Below, in pieces: positions 1-9,861 of a stretch of 64,000 nt of DNA. The translations under genes were made by a program, and so were the position numbers. Every line of letters starts with the position of its first letter. The first letter of the stretch is position 1. The stretch is taken from the NCBI GenBank assembly GCA_023512835.1, contig CM042091.1, positions 40,252,107 to 40,316,106 of the forward strand, given 5' to 3'. This stretch comes from Taxillus chinensis. Taxonomy: Eukaryota > Streptophyta > Magnoliopsida > Santalales > Loranthaceae. Under the pieces are notes generated by a model that made no database searches, was not told where the DNA came from, and saw nothing but the letters and a program-made list of their open reading frames with translations.

Positions 1-644
1 CATATATGTAGTTATCACACCGTGGTTCCTTATGGTAATGGAGCAACAAGTATGAAATGAAACCTTCACTGTTTTATGTAGGGAAAAGTGAAGGAAACCT
101 AAGTGAAAGTTTTGGAAACTATTGTAATTTAAAGAAAGGTACCTCGTGTTAAGAATTATAATTTCTATAATCTCACTTTTCAAGTGCAATCTTATGTGTT
201 TACTTGTTTAGGGTAGTGGCAGGTACTCAGGGTGTAAAGGTCCCCTCTAGTGACGAGAAGGCCAAGGGTCAGGGTTCTGCATCTGTTAGTATTGGCAGGT
301 ATCTATAATCTAATATTCGGTTTGACATCATTCTGAACTTGGTTTGAAACCAAAATAGGATGATATTGAAAAATATTTAATTTCATTTCACAAGATGGTT
401 GCAAAGGGCAGCATAATGCAAACTAGGTTGGTGCACTTGAAGTGTCTTACGCTTTGTGTAAAGAGTATGTAATTAATCAAAAATGTTAATATTTTGTTTA
501 TTTTTGGTGCTTGAAGGAAGTCTTTAGTGGTGCTCAAGAGAGTTGATAGGGCGAACTCAAGTGATGGAAATGCGGCCTCAAGTAAAGTTTTTATGGTATC
601 AGAGACTCTATTGTTGAAAAAAATTCTTTCATAAGCATATTATC
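1..644 (+). other. Two candidate exon fragments of unknown gene
   Basis: No full gene is visible. Two open segments have canonical splice borders: about 217-298 (AG before, GT after) and 517-581 (AG before, GTAAAG after). Joined they stay in one frame without a stop and would give roughly 48 residues, rich in Gly, Ser and Lys, then a KSLVVLKRVDRANSS-like stretch. I do not recognise the family. They lie immediately inside the hAT terminus at 703, so they could be a host gene fragment captured by the transposon or the edge of a gene interrupted by it. Function unknown; real coding status uncertain. Confidence 0.3.
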
Positions 645-703
645 CTAGGGGGCCCCATTCTAAAACTTCGCTTAGGGCCACCCAAACTCCAGGGCCAGCC
701 CTG
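645..703 (-). mobile_element. hAT transposon terminal segment (TIR end)
   Basis: Read on the minus strand the segment begins CAGGGCTGGCCCTGG and continues into a GGGCC-rich stretch, the form typical of plant hAT terminal inverted repeats. The neighbouring Copia reading frame stops exactly here, inside an ...KNKT-W motif, which fixes the transposon edge at 703/704. The expected 8-bp target duplication would be catgtctt (704-711). Its partner and the other inverted repeat must lie left of the window. Confidence 0.6.
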
Positions 704-2783
704 CATGTCTTATTCTTTTCAATTTGATCCATCTCCTTATTCATTACTATGATCCAAGCTTCGTCCTCTACTGCCTCTCCAATTGACTTTGGTTCAACTT
801 GTGAAAGCAATGCAGTAGCTCTTGTAAATTTTCTTCTGGTAGTTACACTTGCTTTGGGATCACCAAGGATCTGATCCTTGTTATGTACACTGGACCATGT
901 CCTCCTGGTTTTCTTGTTTGAACCTTCTCCGGGATTGGACTCTCCCTTCTCTTCCTCATCAGGCTTCTCTGAGTTTGTGTCCTCATTCCTCTATTCTTTT
1001 TCATGTTCAGACTTCTCTTCTTCCCAAGGTTCTTCTATTTCAAAGTCTGGACTCTCATCCTCATATACATCCTTCTTCCAATTCTCATCAACCTTAACCT
1101 TGCTTGAAGTTATGACTTTTCCGAGCTTTAGAAGAAATACTCTATATCCCTTTGTCTGATATGAGTATCCAACAAAAATTCCTTCCTCAGATCTGGCATA
1201 AAACTTTCCTCTTCCTTATTCCTTTATCTTAACAAAACAAGGACTACCAAATATTTTGAAGTACTTCGCTGTTGACTTCTTCCCACACCATATTTCATAG
1301 GGTGTGCAGTCTATCCTTGGTCTTAGAGTTACTCTGTTCGGGAGGTGTATTGCTGTTCTTGTTGCCTTTGCCCAAAACCTTACATGTAGATTCGCTTCCA
1401 GTAGTAAGGTTCTGCCCATTTCAATGACAGGCCTGTTCTTCCTTTCAATAACTCCATTCTGTTGTGGAGTTCTTGCTGCTGATAGTTGATGTTGAATCCC
1501 ATGTTTATCTAAATATCTTTCAAAGGCCTCATTTGTAAACTCGTACCATGATCAAATCTTAAGATCTTAATTCTTCGACCACTGTCATTCTCAGCTATTC
1601 TTCTGTACTTCTTGAAGCAATCTAGAGCTTCTGTCTTGTGCTTTAAATACATAAGGTAGGTTCTCCTGGTGAAATCATCCACAAACAAGATGAAATATCT
1701 CTCACCATTGAGTCCCTTGTTCCTTATAGGTCCGCATAAGTCAGTATGCACAATCTCCAGAGCTACTTCTGAACTATACTCCTTTACTTTATAATGAAAT
1801 CTGGTCTGCTTTCCATGTAAGCATGCTCAGCAGACATGCTCTCTATCTCTTATAATATCTTGGATATCTCTGATAGCCTTGTACTTAACAAGTCTTCTCA
1901 TATTCTACTGATTTAGATGTCCAGTCTTCTATTCCAGAGTTCATTCTCTTCTGTCTTTATTATATGACAGCTATGGGTCTTGTTTTCATCAATCACATAT
2001 AAGTCCCCATCTATCCTTCTTCTAATTGCTAATGTGTTGTCATTCTCTCTTTTTACTAGGCAACTAGTTTTAATAAAGGTTACTTCATGACCTGCATCAT
2101 ACATCTGACTGACGGATGCTAGATTGTACTTCAATCCTTCAACGTGTAGAACATCCTTCAGTTTACTCTTTCCCCATTTGCCAGACCCTAACCCCTTGAT
2201 TTTCAAAGAGCTATCATTGCCAAATCTTACCTTGCCAGACTTGTCTTTATTCACATCTAACAATTTCTTTAGGTCACCAGTCATGTGACCTAAACATCCG
2301 CTATCAAGGATCCACTGTCTGTCATTGATGTTTGCTTTCAATGCAATCTTAGCAATATGAGCCATTTCTTTTCCCTTAGCCACATAGACTTGTTTTACTT
2401 TAGACTTGAAGCCCCCCCCCCGAGGTGCAGGCTTCACAGTCTTCTAAGATGCTTTCTCTTTCCTTTTTTCTTGAACTTTCACAGTATTCTTCTTCTTATT
2501 CTGCTCAGGAATAAGCACTTTTCCAGAACTGTGATGTTCACTCTCATACTTGTCACAAACTTCCAAGTCTGCAAGTATAGCAAACTTGTTGTTCGTGGAA
2601 ATGGGTTTTGGTTTCCACCAGTATGAAGTCTCATCATGTCCTTGTTTCTGACAGTAAGTGCAAAAACTTCTAACTGGTTTCTTTCTCTCTGTGGGATACA
2701 AGCTCCTTCTAGCTATCTTCATCTCTATTCTGGAAGCTTGTACCGGATATCTCCACCAACAGAATCTTTCCATGTGACCCTAC
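704..2783 (-). pseudogene. Ty1/Copia gag-pol, 3' portion, truncated
   Basis: This is a broken Copia polyprotein read right to left. From the right it holds the second half of the gag zinc knuckle (GHMERFCW, about 2734-2778), a second Cys-rich motif (CTYCQKQGHDETSYW, last Cys lost), protease (WILDSGCLGHM, about 2285-2320), the GAG-pre-integrase region (LWNRR, about 1915-1930), the integrase core (DLCGP ... FVDDFTR ... LRFDHG, 1540-1751), the integrase C-terminal region (TPYEIW ... FGSPCF, 1216-1419) and the first residues of RT (MNKEMDQIEKN, 704-750). Several stops and frameshifts separate the parts, so it is not functional. RT and RNase H are missing because the hAT element cuts it at 704. 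The reverse complement shows no competing frame of this quality. Confidence 0.85.
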
Positions 2784-3169
2784 TATCACGGGGTCAGGGT
2801 TTTCACCCGTGCAGCACTCGGTCACCCTAGTGGATGCGCCGAGTAAAGCATACCAATCAGGGCACACGTAGACTGGTTTCGCCCTGCCTTGGGCTCATCA
2901 GGAGAACGGCTCCAATTCCCGACCAGTTTGTGTAGGGATGGCCAAGTCCCCTCTTCAACGTCAAGTTCAAGACTAGCGTCGTACTTCCCGCATTTAACCG
3001 GGTCGGTACGTCTGAACTCCGAAGGGGCTCCATCGATCTCCCGCACGAACTGCCGTGGAGCCTATCCTGTCCGCACCAACTATGCTTTCCACTCTGCCCC
3101 TCCGCAAGTAGCGCGCACCTGCGCCACTTGGGAGACGCCCACCAGCACCTCGCTATTCGGGGTGTGACA
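2784..3169 (-). repeat. TRIM 3' LTR
   Basis: Left direct repeat, 386 bp, same length as its partner at 3462-3847. It carries a 74-codon minus-strand open frame (2822-3046) that is also open in the partner. No TATA box is obvious. Confidence 0.8.
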
Positions 3170-3186
3170 TCCTCCCCCACTTGATT
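3170..3186 (-). promoter_or_regulatory. TRIM polypurine tract
   Basis: On the minus strand AGTGGGGGAGGATG directly precedes the 3' LTR start (TGTCAC). This is the normal plus-strand priming site position for a minus-strand element. Confidence 0.7.
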
Positions 3187-3447
3187 TCGCAACGTCCTTG
3201 TTGCGTTAGTGAGTTCGGAGGAACCAAGATCGTTTGGCGACGCGCTCCTCTCGACCGTAGAGCTACTCCGTCCCATCCTCGGGAAGTCCACCATGGCTCG
3301 GCAGCCGACGTTGGTGGACGCGATGCATGCAAGACCTCCTCTTGGTCGACCCCCATCTGTTAGGGGCTCCCTCCCAACTTGGGATCAGGGACCACGCATA
3401 TCTCTTGCGAGAGTACTTCAGTGAGCATGTGGATACGGGCCGTAACC

Positions 3448-3459
3448 GCTCTGATACCA
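3448..3459 (-). promoter_or_regulatory. TRIM primer binding site (Met-tRNA)
   Basis: The minus strand reads TGGTATCAGAGC, complementary to the 3' end of plant initiator Met-tRNA, two bases after the end of the right-hand (5') LTR. It sets the element's orientation. Confidence 0.8.
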
Positions 3460-3461
3460 CT

Positions 3462-3847
3462 TGTCACGAGGTTAGGGTTTTCACCCATGCGGCACTTGGT
3501 CACCCTGGTGGATGCGCCGAGTAAGCCATACCGATCGGGGCACACGTAGACTGGTTTCGCCCTGCCTTGGGCTCATTAGGAGTACGGCTCCAGTTCCCGA
3601 CTAGTTTGTGTAGGGATCGCCAAGTCCCCTCTTCAACGTCAAGTCCGAGACTTGCGGCATACTCCCTGCATTTAGTCGGGTCGGTACATCTGAACTCCGA
3701 AGGGGCTCCATCGATCTCCCGCACGAACTGCCGTGGAGCCTATCCCGTCCGCACCAGCTACGCTTTCCGCTTTGCCCCTCCGTAAATAGCGCGCACCTGC
3801 ACCACTTGGGAGACACCCGCCAGCACCTTGCTGTTCGGGGCGTGACA
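3462..3847 (-). repeat. TRIM 5' LTR
   Basis: Right direct repeat, 386 bp, TG...CA ends, adjacent to the primer binding site. About 90 percent identical to 2784-3169. Confidence 0.8.
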
Positions 3848-4000
3848 CCACCGTACACAGTAGTAGCAGTGACCCTGAAAGCTGGTGTTGCTTAGCTTTT
3901 GTACATCTGAGATCTTCTTGTAAAGACTCGTATTTGGGTAGTGTTGAGAGATAGTCATTTTATGGGAATGCAACTATCTGGACGAAAGTGTAGTCGTCGA
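3848..4000 (-). pseudogene. Ty1/Copia gag fragment upstream of the TRIM
   Basis: The minus-strand frame carries KLSNTSFQGHCYYCVRW, the first half of the gag zinc knuckle whose second half is at 2734-2783. The two halves sit on either side of the TRIM, so they belonged to one Copia gene. The gag is lost to the right where the Ty3 LTR begins at about 4001. No start codon or 5' LTR of this Copia element is visible. Confidence 0.7.
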
Positions 4001-4839
4001 TGTGAGAATTTTGATAGTACTTGGGACTAACTCTGAGTTGGGGCCTCGAGTGGCCCGATTGTTGACTTTCTCGGGATTTATTGGTTGACTTTGCATTTGA
4101 GCGGTCATTTGAGTGTGATAATATCTGAATAGTGTTGTGCTCGTCATTTCGAGCATTTTGACTGTAATTTGACTCGATTTAGAGTTTGGGACATTGGAGG
4201 TCAATTATTGTGTTGGGATGTCAATTACTGACTGGGTCAATTAGTGGTCAATGATTGGCAGAAATATAAATAGAACAAAAAGAAAGAGATTTCACTTTAC
4301 GTTATCACGTTTGTGCGTTTGAAAGAGAGAGCTTGGAAGCTTGAAGCCTTGGCAATTTGGGGCGATTTGGGTTACTCAAAGAATCACTCTAGGTTGGTTT
4401 CCTTGAATTTCTTATCTTGATTCTGTCTTTGGTATGCACGAATTCGTCACAATTTATGGAATTAAGCATGAATGGTAGGTTTTGGGGGAAATCTAATTTT
4501 AGTTTAGATCTAATGGTTTAGCATAAGATCTATGGTTAAGAACTGATTTATATCAGTTTGGATATGTGTTTCTGTAATCTGGGGTTGTTTAACTGTGTAT
4601 TCCATGAGGGTTGAGAATTCAACCACGAAAATCTGGATTTAGATCTAGATTTCTGGAAATCTACAATTATGTGCGCATTTATGTTGTTACTATACGCTTT
4701 AGAGGCGTTCAGGACGTGTTTTGAGGTAGATATTATAGTCTGTTGCGTAAAACGTGTGTTTGTGAGCGTCTGGGGGTCATTGGATTGATTTTAGATGGAA
4801 AACAAGCAAAAACAACGATGGATAGTACCCTGGGCGAAC

Positions 4840-5115
4840 TATTGGGTTGAAAGGACGAAGACCCGAAGATTTGGGTCGAAGGGTCGAAGATTTTGGGTTG
4901 TAGGGTCAAAGATTTTGGGCCGTAGGGTCATAGGGTCGAAGATCCGTAGTCATAGGGTCGAAGATTCGTAGACCCATAATCGTAAGGTCAAAGATCTATA
5001 GTCGGAGGTCATAGCTTCGAGTCTTCGGGGCCACAATTCTGCAGCTATGAGTCGCAGTCCCACAGCTACGAGTCGCAGTTTCGCAGCTTCGAGCCAGGCA
5101 GTTCTACAGTTTTAA
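4840..5115 (+). repeat. GTCGAAG / GTAGGGTC degenerate array in LTR
   Basis: The words GGGTCGAAG, GTAGGGTC, TTCGTAGACCC and, at the end, AGCTACGAGTCGCAG repeat with irregular 10-25 bp spacing. Similar words fill the LTR of the unrelated Ty1 Sirevirus family A (32400-33500 and 54570-55620) and a patch at 17460-17700. Confidence 0.65.
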
Positions 5116-5594
5116 GCTAGTGCAACTGTACTAGACTGGACCCATTTACATTGTAACTTTTAAGTCAAGTACTATACTTAAGTTACAATGTAAATAATGA
5201 AATACCCCCATTTCAAATTCAAAGAAAAATACTAGAAAATTAAATTTGCACTCCTTTAAAATGTGAAAATTGGGATTTAGTGTAAAATCTCGGAAAAATC
5301 CAGTTTTTCGTAGAGGTGACTTTTTGGAAAGTGGGATTAGACATCTTAGAAAAATCCCTAAAAATCATATTATCTTAATTATGATATGGAGACCCAATGC
5401 CGGACTTTTTATTTCAAGAAAAAAACTTCTATGTGTTTCTCCTTCCTTGGTCAAGGAATGATGATCGATTTGTGAAGACTAGCTTCAATTATAAAGGGAG
5501 TATGATGAACCTTAATGCCATATTGGTGTTGGTATGTTGGTTTGAGGAATTGGGGCTTAGGCTCTATGACTTGTTGGGTTCCCACCGTGAGGCT

Positions 5595-5735
5595 AAGGCC
5601 TTTGTTGAGCCATTGAGCTCATGGAGCTAGGACTGAGTGCCCTGAGCTGAGATCCTGTTGAGTCATTGAGCTCATGAACCATTGAGCTCGTGGATCTAGG
5701 GCTGAGTGCTCTGAGCTGCGATCTCGTTGAGGATC
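5595..5735 (+). repeat. Imperfect tandem duplication in LTR
   Basis: Two degenerate units contain TTGAGC(C/T)ATTGAGCTCATG ... GAGCTAGG(A/G)CTGAGTGC(C/T)CTGAGCTG. They lie about 150 bp upstream of the CTACTGAGCT...GCTCACCCCT block. Confidence 0.55.
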
Positions 5736-6298
5736 GTGGACAAGTTGTCCTGTGTGGGCAGGCTGGGTCCTGATGTTTGTTTGCAGGCTATGTCCTGATG
5801 ATTGTACACATTACACGGTGCACGAGTACACTAAGCATATAGTATAGACTTGTATGTTTGCATAATGTGGAGTTTTCGGGTCACCTACTGAGCTTGTCGC
5901 TCACCCCTACTTATTGTTTACCTTTTTCAGGTGTGACCCAAGACTAGTCGAGGACTTTCTTCCAGGAGGACATGCCCACTACTTTGATGTATGATACAAT
6001 ACTGTATTCTGTATTGTTTTGTATTGTATCCCAGAAATGGGTTCGTGGACAATTGTATTTGCATACTGTTTGTCGTATGATGTTTGTATGACTGTTTGAC
6101 ATAATATAGGCATGCTGATGTATGGGAAAGTATAGGATTACCCTTGATGTATGACTGTACAGGGTTGCATATTTGAGACAGCACTCGCGGTGTAGTCTCT
6201 ATTAGTGCTAGTCACCTACTCCTTGACCTTTCGGGTGCGGGCAAAGGAAAGTCATGTTCCTAGTTCCGGATACCCTAGAAGTCAGGGGCGTGACAAGT

Positions 6299-6310
6299 TG
6301 GTATCAGAGC
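6299..6310 (+). promoter_or_regulatory. Primer binding site (Met-tRNA)
   Basis: TGGTATCAGAGC occurs three bases after the LTR terminus TGACA. It fixes plus-strand orientation for the element starting at 4001. Confidence 0.8.
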
Positions 6311-8670
6311 ATGGTCTAGCGGACCTAGGTTAGTGAGGGGTGATTAATTGATTGCATGTGACTTGGAAAACTGTAGGGAGGGCACCTGATCAATCCAGTC
6401 CTTACATATATTCGAGGTTATGTTGGTGTTAGTTAGATCATCCTAGGAGCATATGTGGGGATGGATGCATCTCTAGTAGTATGATTGTGTGCATATAGGG
6501 CACTAGATTTTCTTTGTGTGTGATGTGCTTGTATATGGTGCCTGAATGGCACGTGGCCGTGAGAGCCAGGACTTGATGTTGTATGCCCTGAGGGGTGACA
6601 CAATGCTATATGCATGGTTGTGGACCTACGGGTCGTGTGGTGAGTAGCAAGGGAATGTTGTAGGTAAAGTTGTTGTGTCTCTTATCTCACAACAGAAGGT
6701 ACTAAGGGAATGTTGTAGGTAAAGTGAGTAGCAAATGTGTGTGTAAATCTGGAATATTGGAGTTATATTTAGTTAGTTAAACTTAAAGAACTCAAAAGAT
6801 AAAATGATAGTTTGTTGGCTTAGTATGTAACCCCTACAAGTAGTTGTAGTTAATATGCAGTGATTATTGGGTTGTTTAGATTAGAGCATAGCTTGTTGTG
6901 TGCACTTGAATGATCATTAGGATAGATGTCGTTATATATGGATGATATCTCCAGACTAGGGATATAGTCAATTTGTTCACTTCCAAGTGATGGTTAGTTA
7001 TTGAAATTCGTGGATATTATGTTTAGTAGTTGTTATGGATTTCTATGTGGCTAACAATGTGTTTTGGGACTCGTGGAGATCTCCTATAGTGTTCATGTAT
7101 TTATCAAATAGGATATTCTTGGATATCGTTGGTAAATGTATTGGTTTTGGACGGGTAAAATTATCTATTAATTGCAAAAAAAGCACATTGGTGGTGCACA
7201 GTTGTGGTGTGTTGGGTTGGTAGTACTTCTCATTGGTTATGGTATCTTGTTGCTACATTATATGCTTTTGTAGACCCCATTATTCATGGTTACATTGTTA
7301 TTGACATTATAAGCAGTTTATTGGGTATGCAGTTCATGGGTAGTAGTTGAAATGTGGTGGTTGTCTTGCAAAAAATATATATATAATTATTAGTGTACTA
7401 ATATTATGGGAAAGGCCTAGGCTTGTGTGAGCTATGAAGTTTTGTTGGAAGAGTTAGGTATTACGAATCAGTATGGTGGGTTTGCCGAGAATGGTTGTTC
7501 TTCTGTTGAGTCTTTGGGTGGCACGGTATATGTGGGAAGAGTTTCTTTTGTTCTTATGCATTCTTTAAGGCTAGTGTGATATACCATGAGAGGTGATGGA
7601 TTGTGGTTCTCGAAAGCTAGTATATAATGCACGAAGTTGATTGACTCATAAGCAAGCATCAGTTCTGGTCGTGATTGAATAGATAAAATGATTGTTTTAT
7701 CTCTTTGGGTGGGAATTTTGTGGTGTGGTTATGCTGGAAGAGCATATAATAGATAACACTTTTAATGGGTTATAATTGTTGATAGAGTCGGTAAGTATAA
7801 TACGTAGTATGTTGTCTGATATACCCTAAGAATGAGAGGCAGTGATGATTCCACGTGACCATTGTGAGTTTAAAGATGATGAGTCTTGGTAGTTTAGATG
7901 TTCTAAGTTTTGTTGTGGCTATTCTTGCGCGGTATGGATGGATTAAAGCGGCATTGTTAAGTGATGTAAATTGCAAGGTCCTCAGGAACAAGGTTTTATC
8001 CTACTACGTCGGACGGAAGATTTGAACCAGATGCTTATATTTTAGACCATTGGTTAGTAATGCTTTCATAAGGTTGTTGGTGTGTTTTAACCCTTTGATT
8101 ATGCAGTTTGCTTTATCCCTATATAACTGTCCTTGTATGGGAAATGTACGAACGGTTTTATAAGTATCCATTGTGTCAAGTATAAGCTAGTGAGACGACA
8201 GTCATTGCTCTAGATTTAGTGCAGGATATTATGGTGATGGTGTAGTTGATTTAATATAGAATGTTGTGGGCTTAATGTTATTATGGGTCGTATGTTGTTA
8301 AGAGGCAATCATCATGTATTCTGAGGTGGGAGATCAAATGTTCAAGCTCTTATCATATCTCGTTATTGTAGTGGTAATGGGTAATGTTGCTAATCGTTTA
8401 GTACTGCTACCGGTGCTGGTGCACGTTCATGATTCATTCTATCTCTCGCAGTTTCGAAAGTGCTACCCAGATCCTTCACTTGTGCTAATTGGCATGAGAT
8501 AGGTTTGTCATATGATAGAAGAGTGGTGAAGGCTCAGTTTAAAATTATCGAGAGTTGGGAGAGAGTCTTATGGGCGTGGTGTTTCCTTTCATTTGATTCA
8601 TTCGGCATCATTGATGGTTGGACGAACAAATGTATGTTTTAATCATGAGTTTTTCGATGACGAACAATTC
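6311..8670 (+). pseudogene. Decayed Ty3 internal region with pol C-terminal remnant
   Basis: About 2.4 kb follows the primer site without any open gag, protease or RT frame. Near its end, 8395-8490 translates as RLVLPPVLVHVHDSFYLSQF, then RKCYPDPS, matching the conserved integrase tail of Tekay-type elements (LPP.L..VH..FHVS.LRKY.PDP). The frame peters out in ...DDEQF just before a polypurine tract at 8671. This is a strongly degenerate or internally deleted Ty3 element. The stretch 6400-8300 shows nothing else I can support. Confidence 0.55.
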
Positions 8671-9042
8671 TAAGGTGGGGAGGATGTCAAGATCTTTCCA
8701 TTATCGTGTTTCTTTTTATTGTTTTGTTGCTTGTTTTAGTAATGTTACTGCCAGTTGGCATTACCTAAGTTAGTTGTGATGTTTTGTTATGCTGTCTTGT
8801 TGTGATATGCTAATATATTGTTATGATATGTCATGGTATGTGATGTTGCTTGAGTTATATAGCGAAAGGTGATGGATGTAGTATGCGGTAAAGCATCCAC
8901 TGATGATGATCTATATGTGTACCTATATACTTATATATTCGATAATGTGTAATCTTCTAGGAGTTTTATAAATGATGTTGACTTATACTATTGTGGTTGA
9001 GGTTATTTCTTTTCGAGGATGAAAAGCCTAAGGTGGGGAGGA
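8671..9042 (+). other. Two successive polypurine tracts, 358 bp apart
   Basis: AAGGTGGGGAGGATG occurs at 8672-8686 and again at 9030-9044. Each follows a short acidic coding tail (..DDEQF and ..FEDEKPK) and precedes a possible LTR start, TGTCAAGATC at 8685 and TGTAATATCC at 9043. Either the pol tail and tract were duplicated or two elements were joined here. Only the second tract is followed by a recognisable LTR. Confidence 0.55.
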
Positions 9043-9458
9043 TGTAATATCCCGTACCCATAATAGGCTAAAAGATAGCTTATATTTGGTTTGAGGATGT
9101 TATTTTGGTTTTGTAGCTGAAAATATGGTCATTCAGACTTTAAATGGGTCTTATTTGGTGTGTAGATGACCCAAGGGTATTTTAGTAATATCCAGTAGTG
9201 ATTTAAGGGGTAAATTAATCAATTCAGTTGTTTTATAATTTAAATATTTAATAAAAATACGAATTTTAATTAATGAAGGGCTTTTTGGTATTTTACATTA
9301 GTTTAAGATAGGAATTTTAGTACATTAAGAAATCTAGTATAATTAGGTTTCTTAATTAGCAAAAAGTTAAAACTAAATTAAACTCCTGCTCACCTCTATA
9401 AATAGGGAGGCTGGCCAGGGAGTGTTGGCTGTTGTTTCTTTGCATATTGAGAGCCCTA

Positions 9459-9843
9459 TGTCACGGAGTTAGTCTTACGATGAGCTAACTCGTGCGGCAC
9501 TTAGTCGTTTAGCAGAAACTTTACGAACTAAGTAAGTTGTTTAAGTTTGAGTGAATGTTTAGAGTCGTTCGGGACAACGGACAACAATTTATGAAAGTTG
9601 TAGAGAATGCCTGAAAGTGAAAAAACTTATATTAGCACAAATGTCAAGTACAAGTTTTAACACTAGAGCTTTGCTCTACATATAAGATGTAGAGCATTTT
9701 TACAACTGGCACCAGGAAACATCAAGTTGGTGCAAGGATACAAATCGTCTATACAAGTGCTAACTCTTTCTACAAGCTGTACAATCATTACAAATGACTC
9801 TAATATGTTACAAAAAGGTGTCGTGAGGTTCTGAACAGTGACA
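9459..9843 (-). repeat. Nested chromovirus 3' LTR
   Basis: 385 bp, starts TGTCACGGAG and ends CAGTGACA. A purine-rich tract (minus strand AAGTAAGGGAGGATG) abuts its inner end at 9844. Confidence 0.85.
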
Positions 9844-9861
9844 TCCTCCCTTACTTAAGCT

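Larger units (their letters stand above)
2784..3847 (-). mobile_element. TRIM-type miniature LTR retrotransposon
   Basis: Two 386-bp direct repeats (2784-3169 and 3462-3847) flank a 292-bp interior with no protease, RT or integrase. On the minus strand the order is 5' LTR, Met-tRNA primer site, short interior, polypurine tract, 3' LTR, so the element is complete but non-autonomous. LTRs begin TGTCAC and end GTGACA (GTGATA in one copy). By hand I count about 39 mismatches between LTRs, around 10 percent and mostly transitions, so it is old. Flanks are ccacc and cctac, not a clean duplication. It interrupts the Copia gag exactly within the zinc-knuckle codons: CYYCVRW lies to the right, GHMERFCW to the left. 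Confidence 0.8.
4001..6295 (+). mobile_element. Ty3/Tekay-like 5' LTR
   Basis: A 2.3-kb LTR inferred from its right end (GGGGCGTGACA, then a Met-tRNA primer site at 6299) and from TG at 4001, where Copia sequence stops. It has a TATA box (TATAAATA, 4265-4272), a GTCGAAG-type array (4840-5115), an imperfect duplication (5595-5735) and the block CTACTGAGCTTGTCGCTCACCCCT (split here as CTACTGAGCT and GCTCACCCCT, 5884-5910), which recurs in the other Ty3 LTRs of this window. No identical partner LTR is present: the LTR at 9043 matches only in its 3' part. The left boundary is the least certain point. Confidence 0.6.

Noticed and set aside
3448..3459. tRNA gene remnants at TGGTATCAGAGC sites
   Set aside because: Each site is only 12-14 bp and sits next to an LTR end, so it is a primer binding site. 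No cloverleaf sequence is present.
2784..3847. Cassandra-type TRIM with 5S rRNA promoter in the LTR
   Set aside because: GAACTCCGAAG in both LTRs matches part of plant 5S rRNA, but on the strand opposite to the element, and the A-box, C-box and the rest of 5S are absent. The match is too short.
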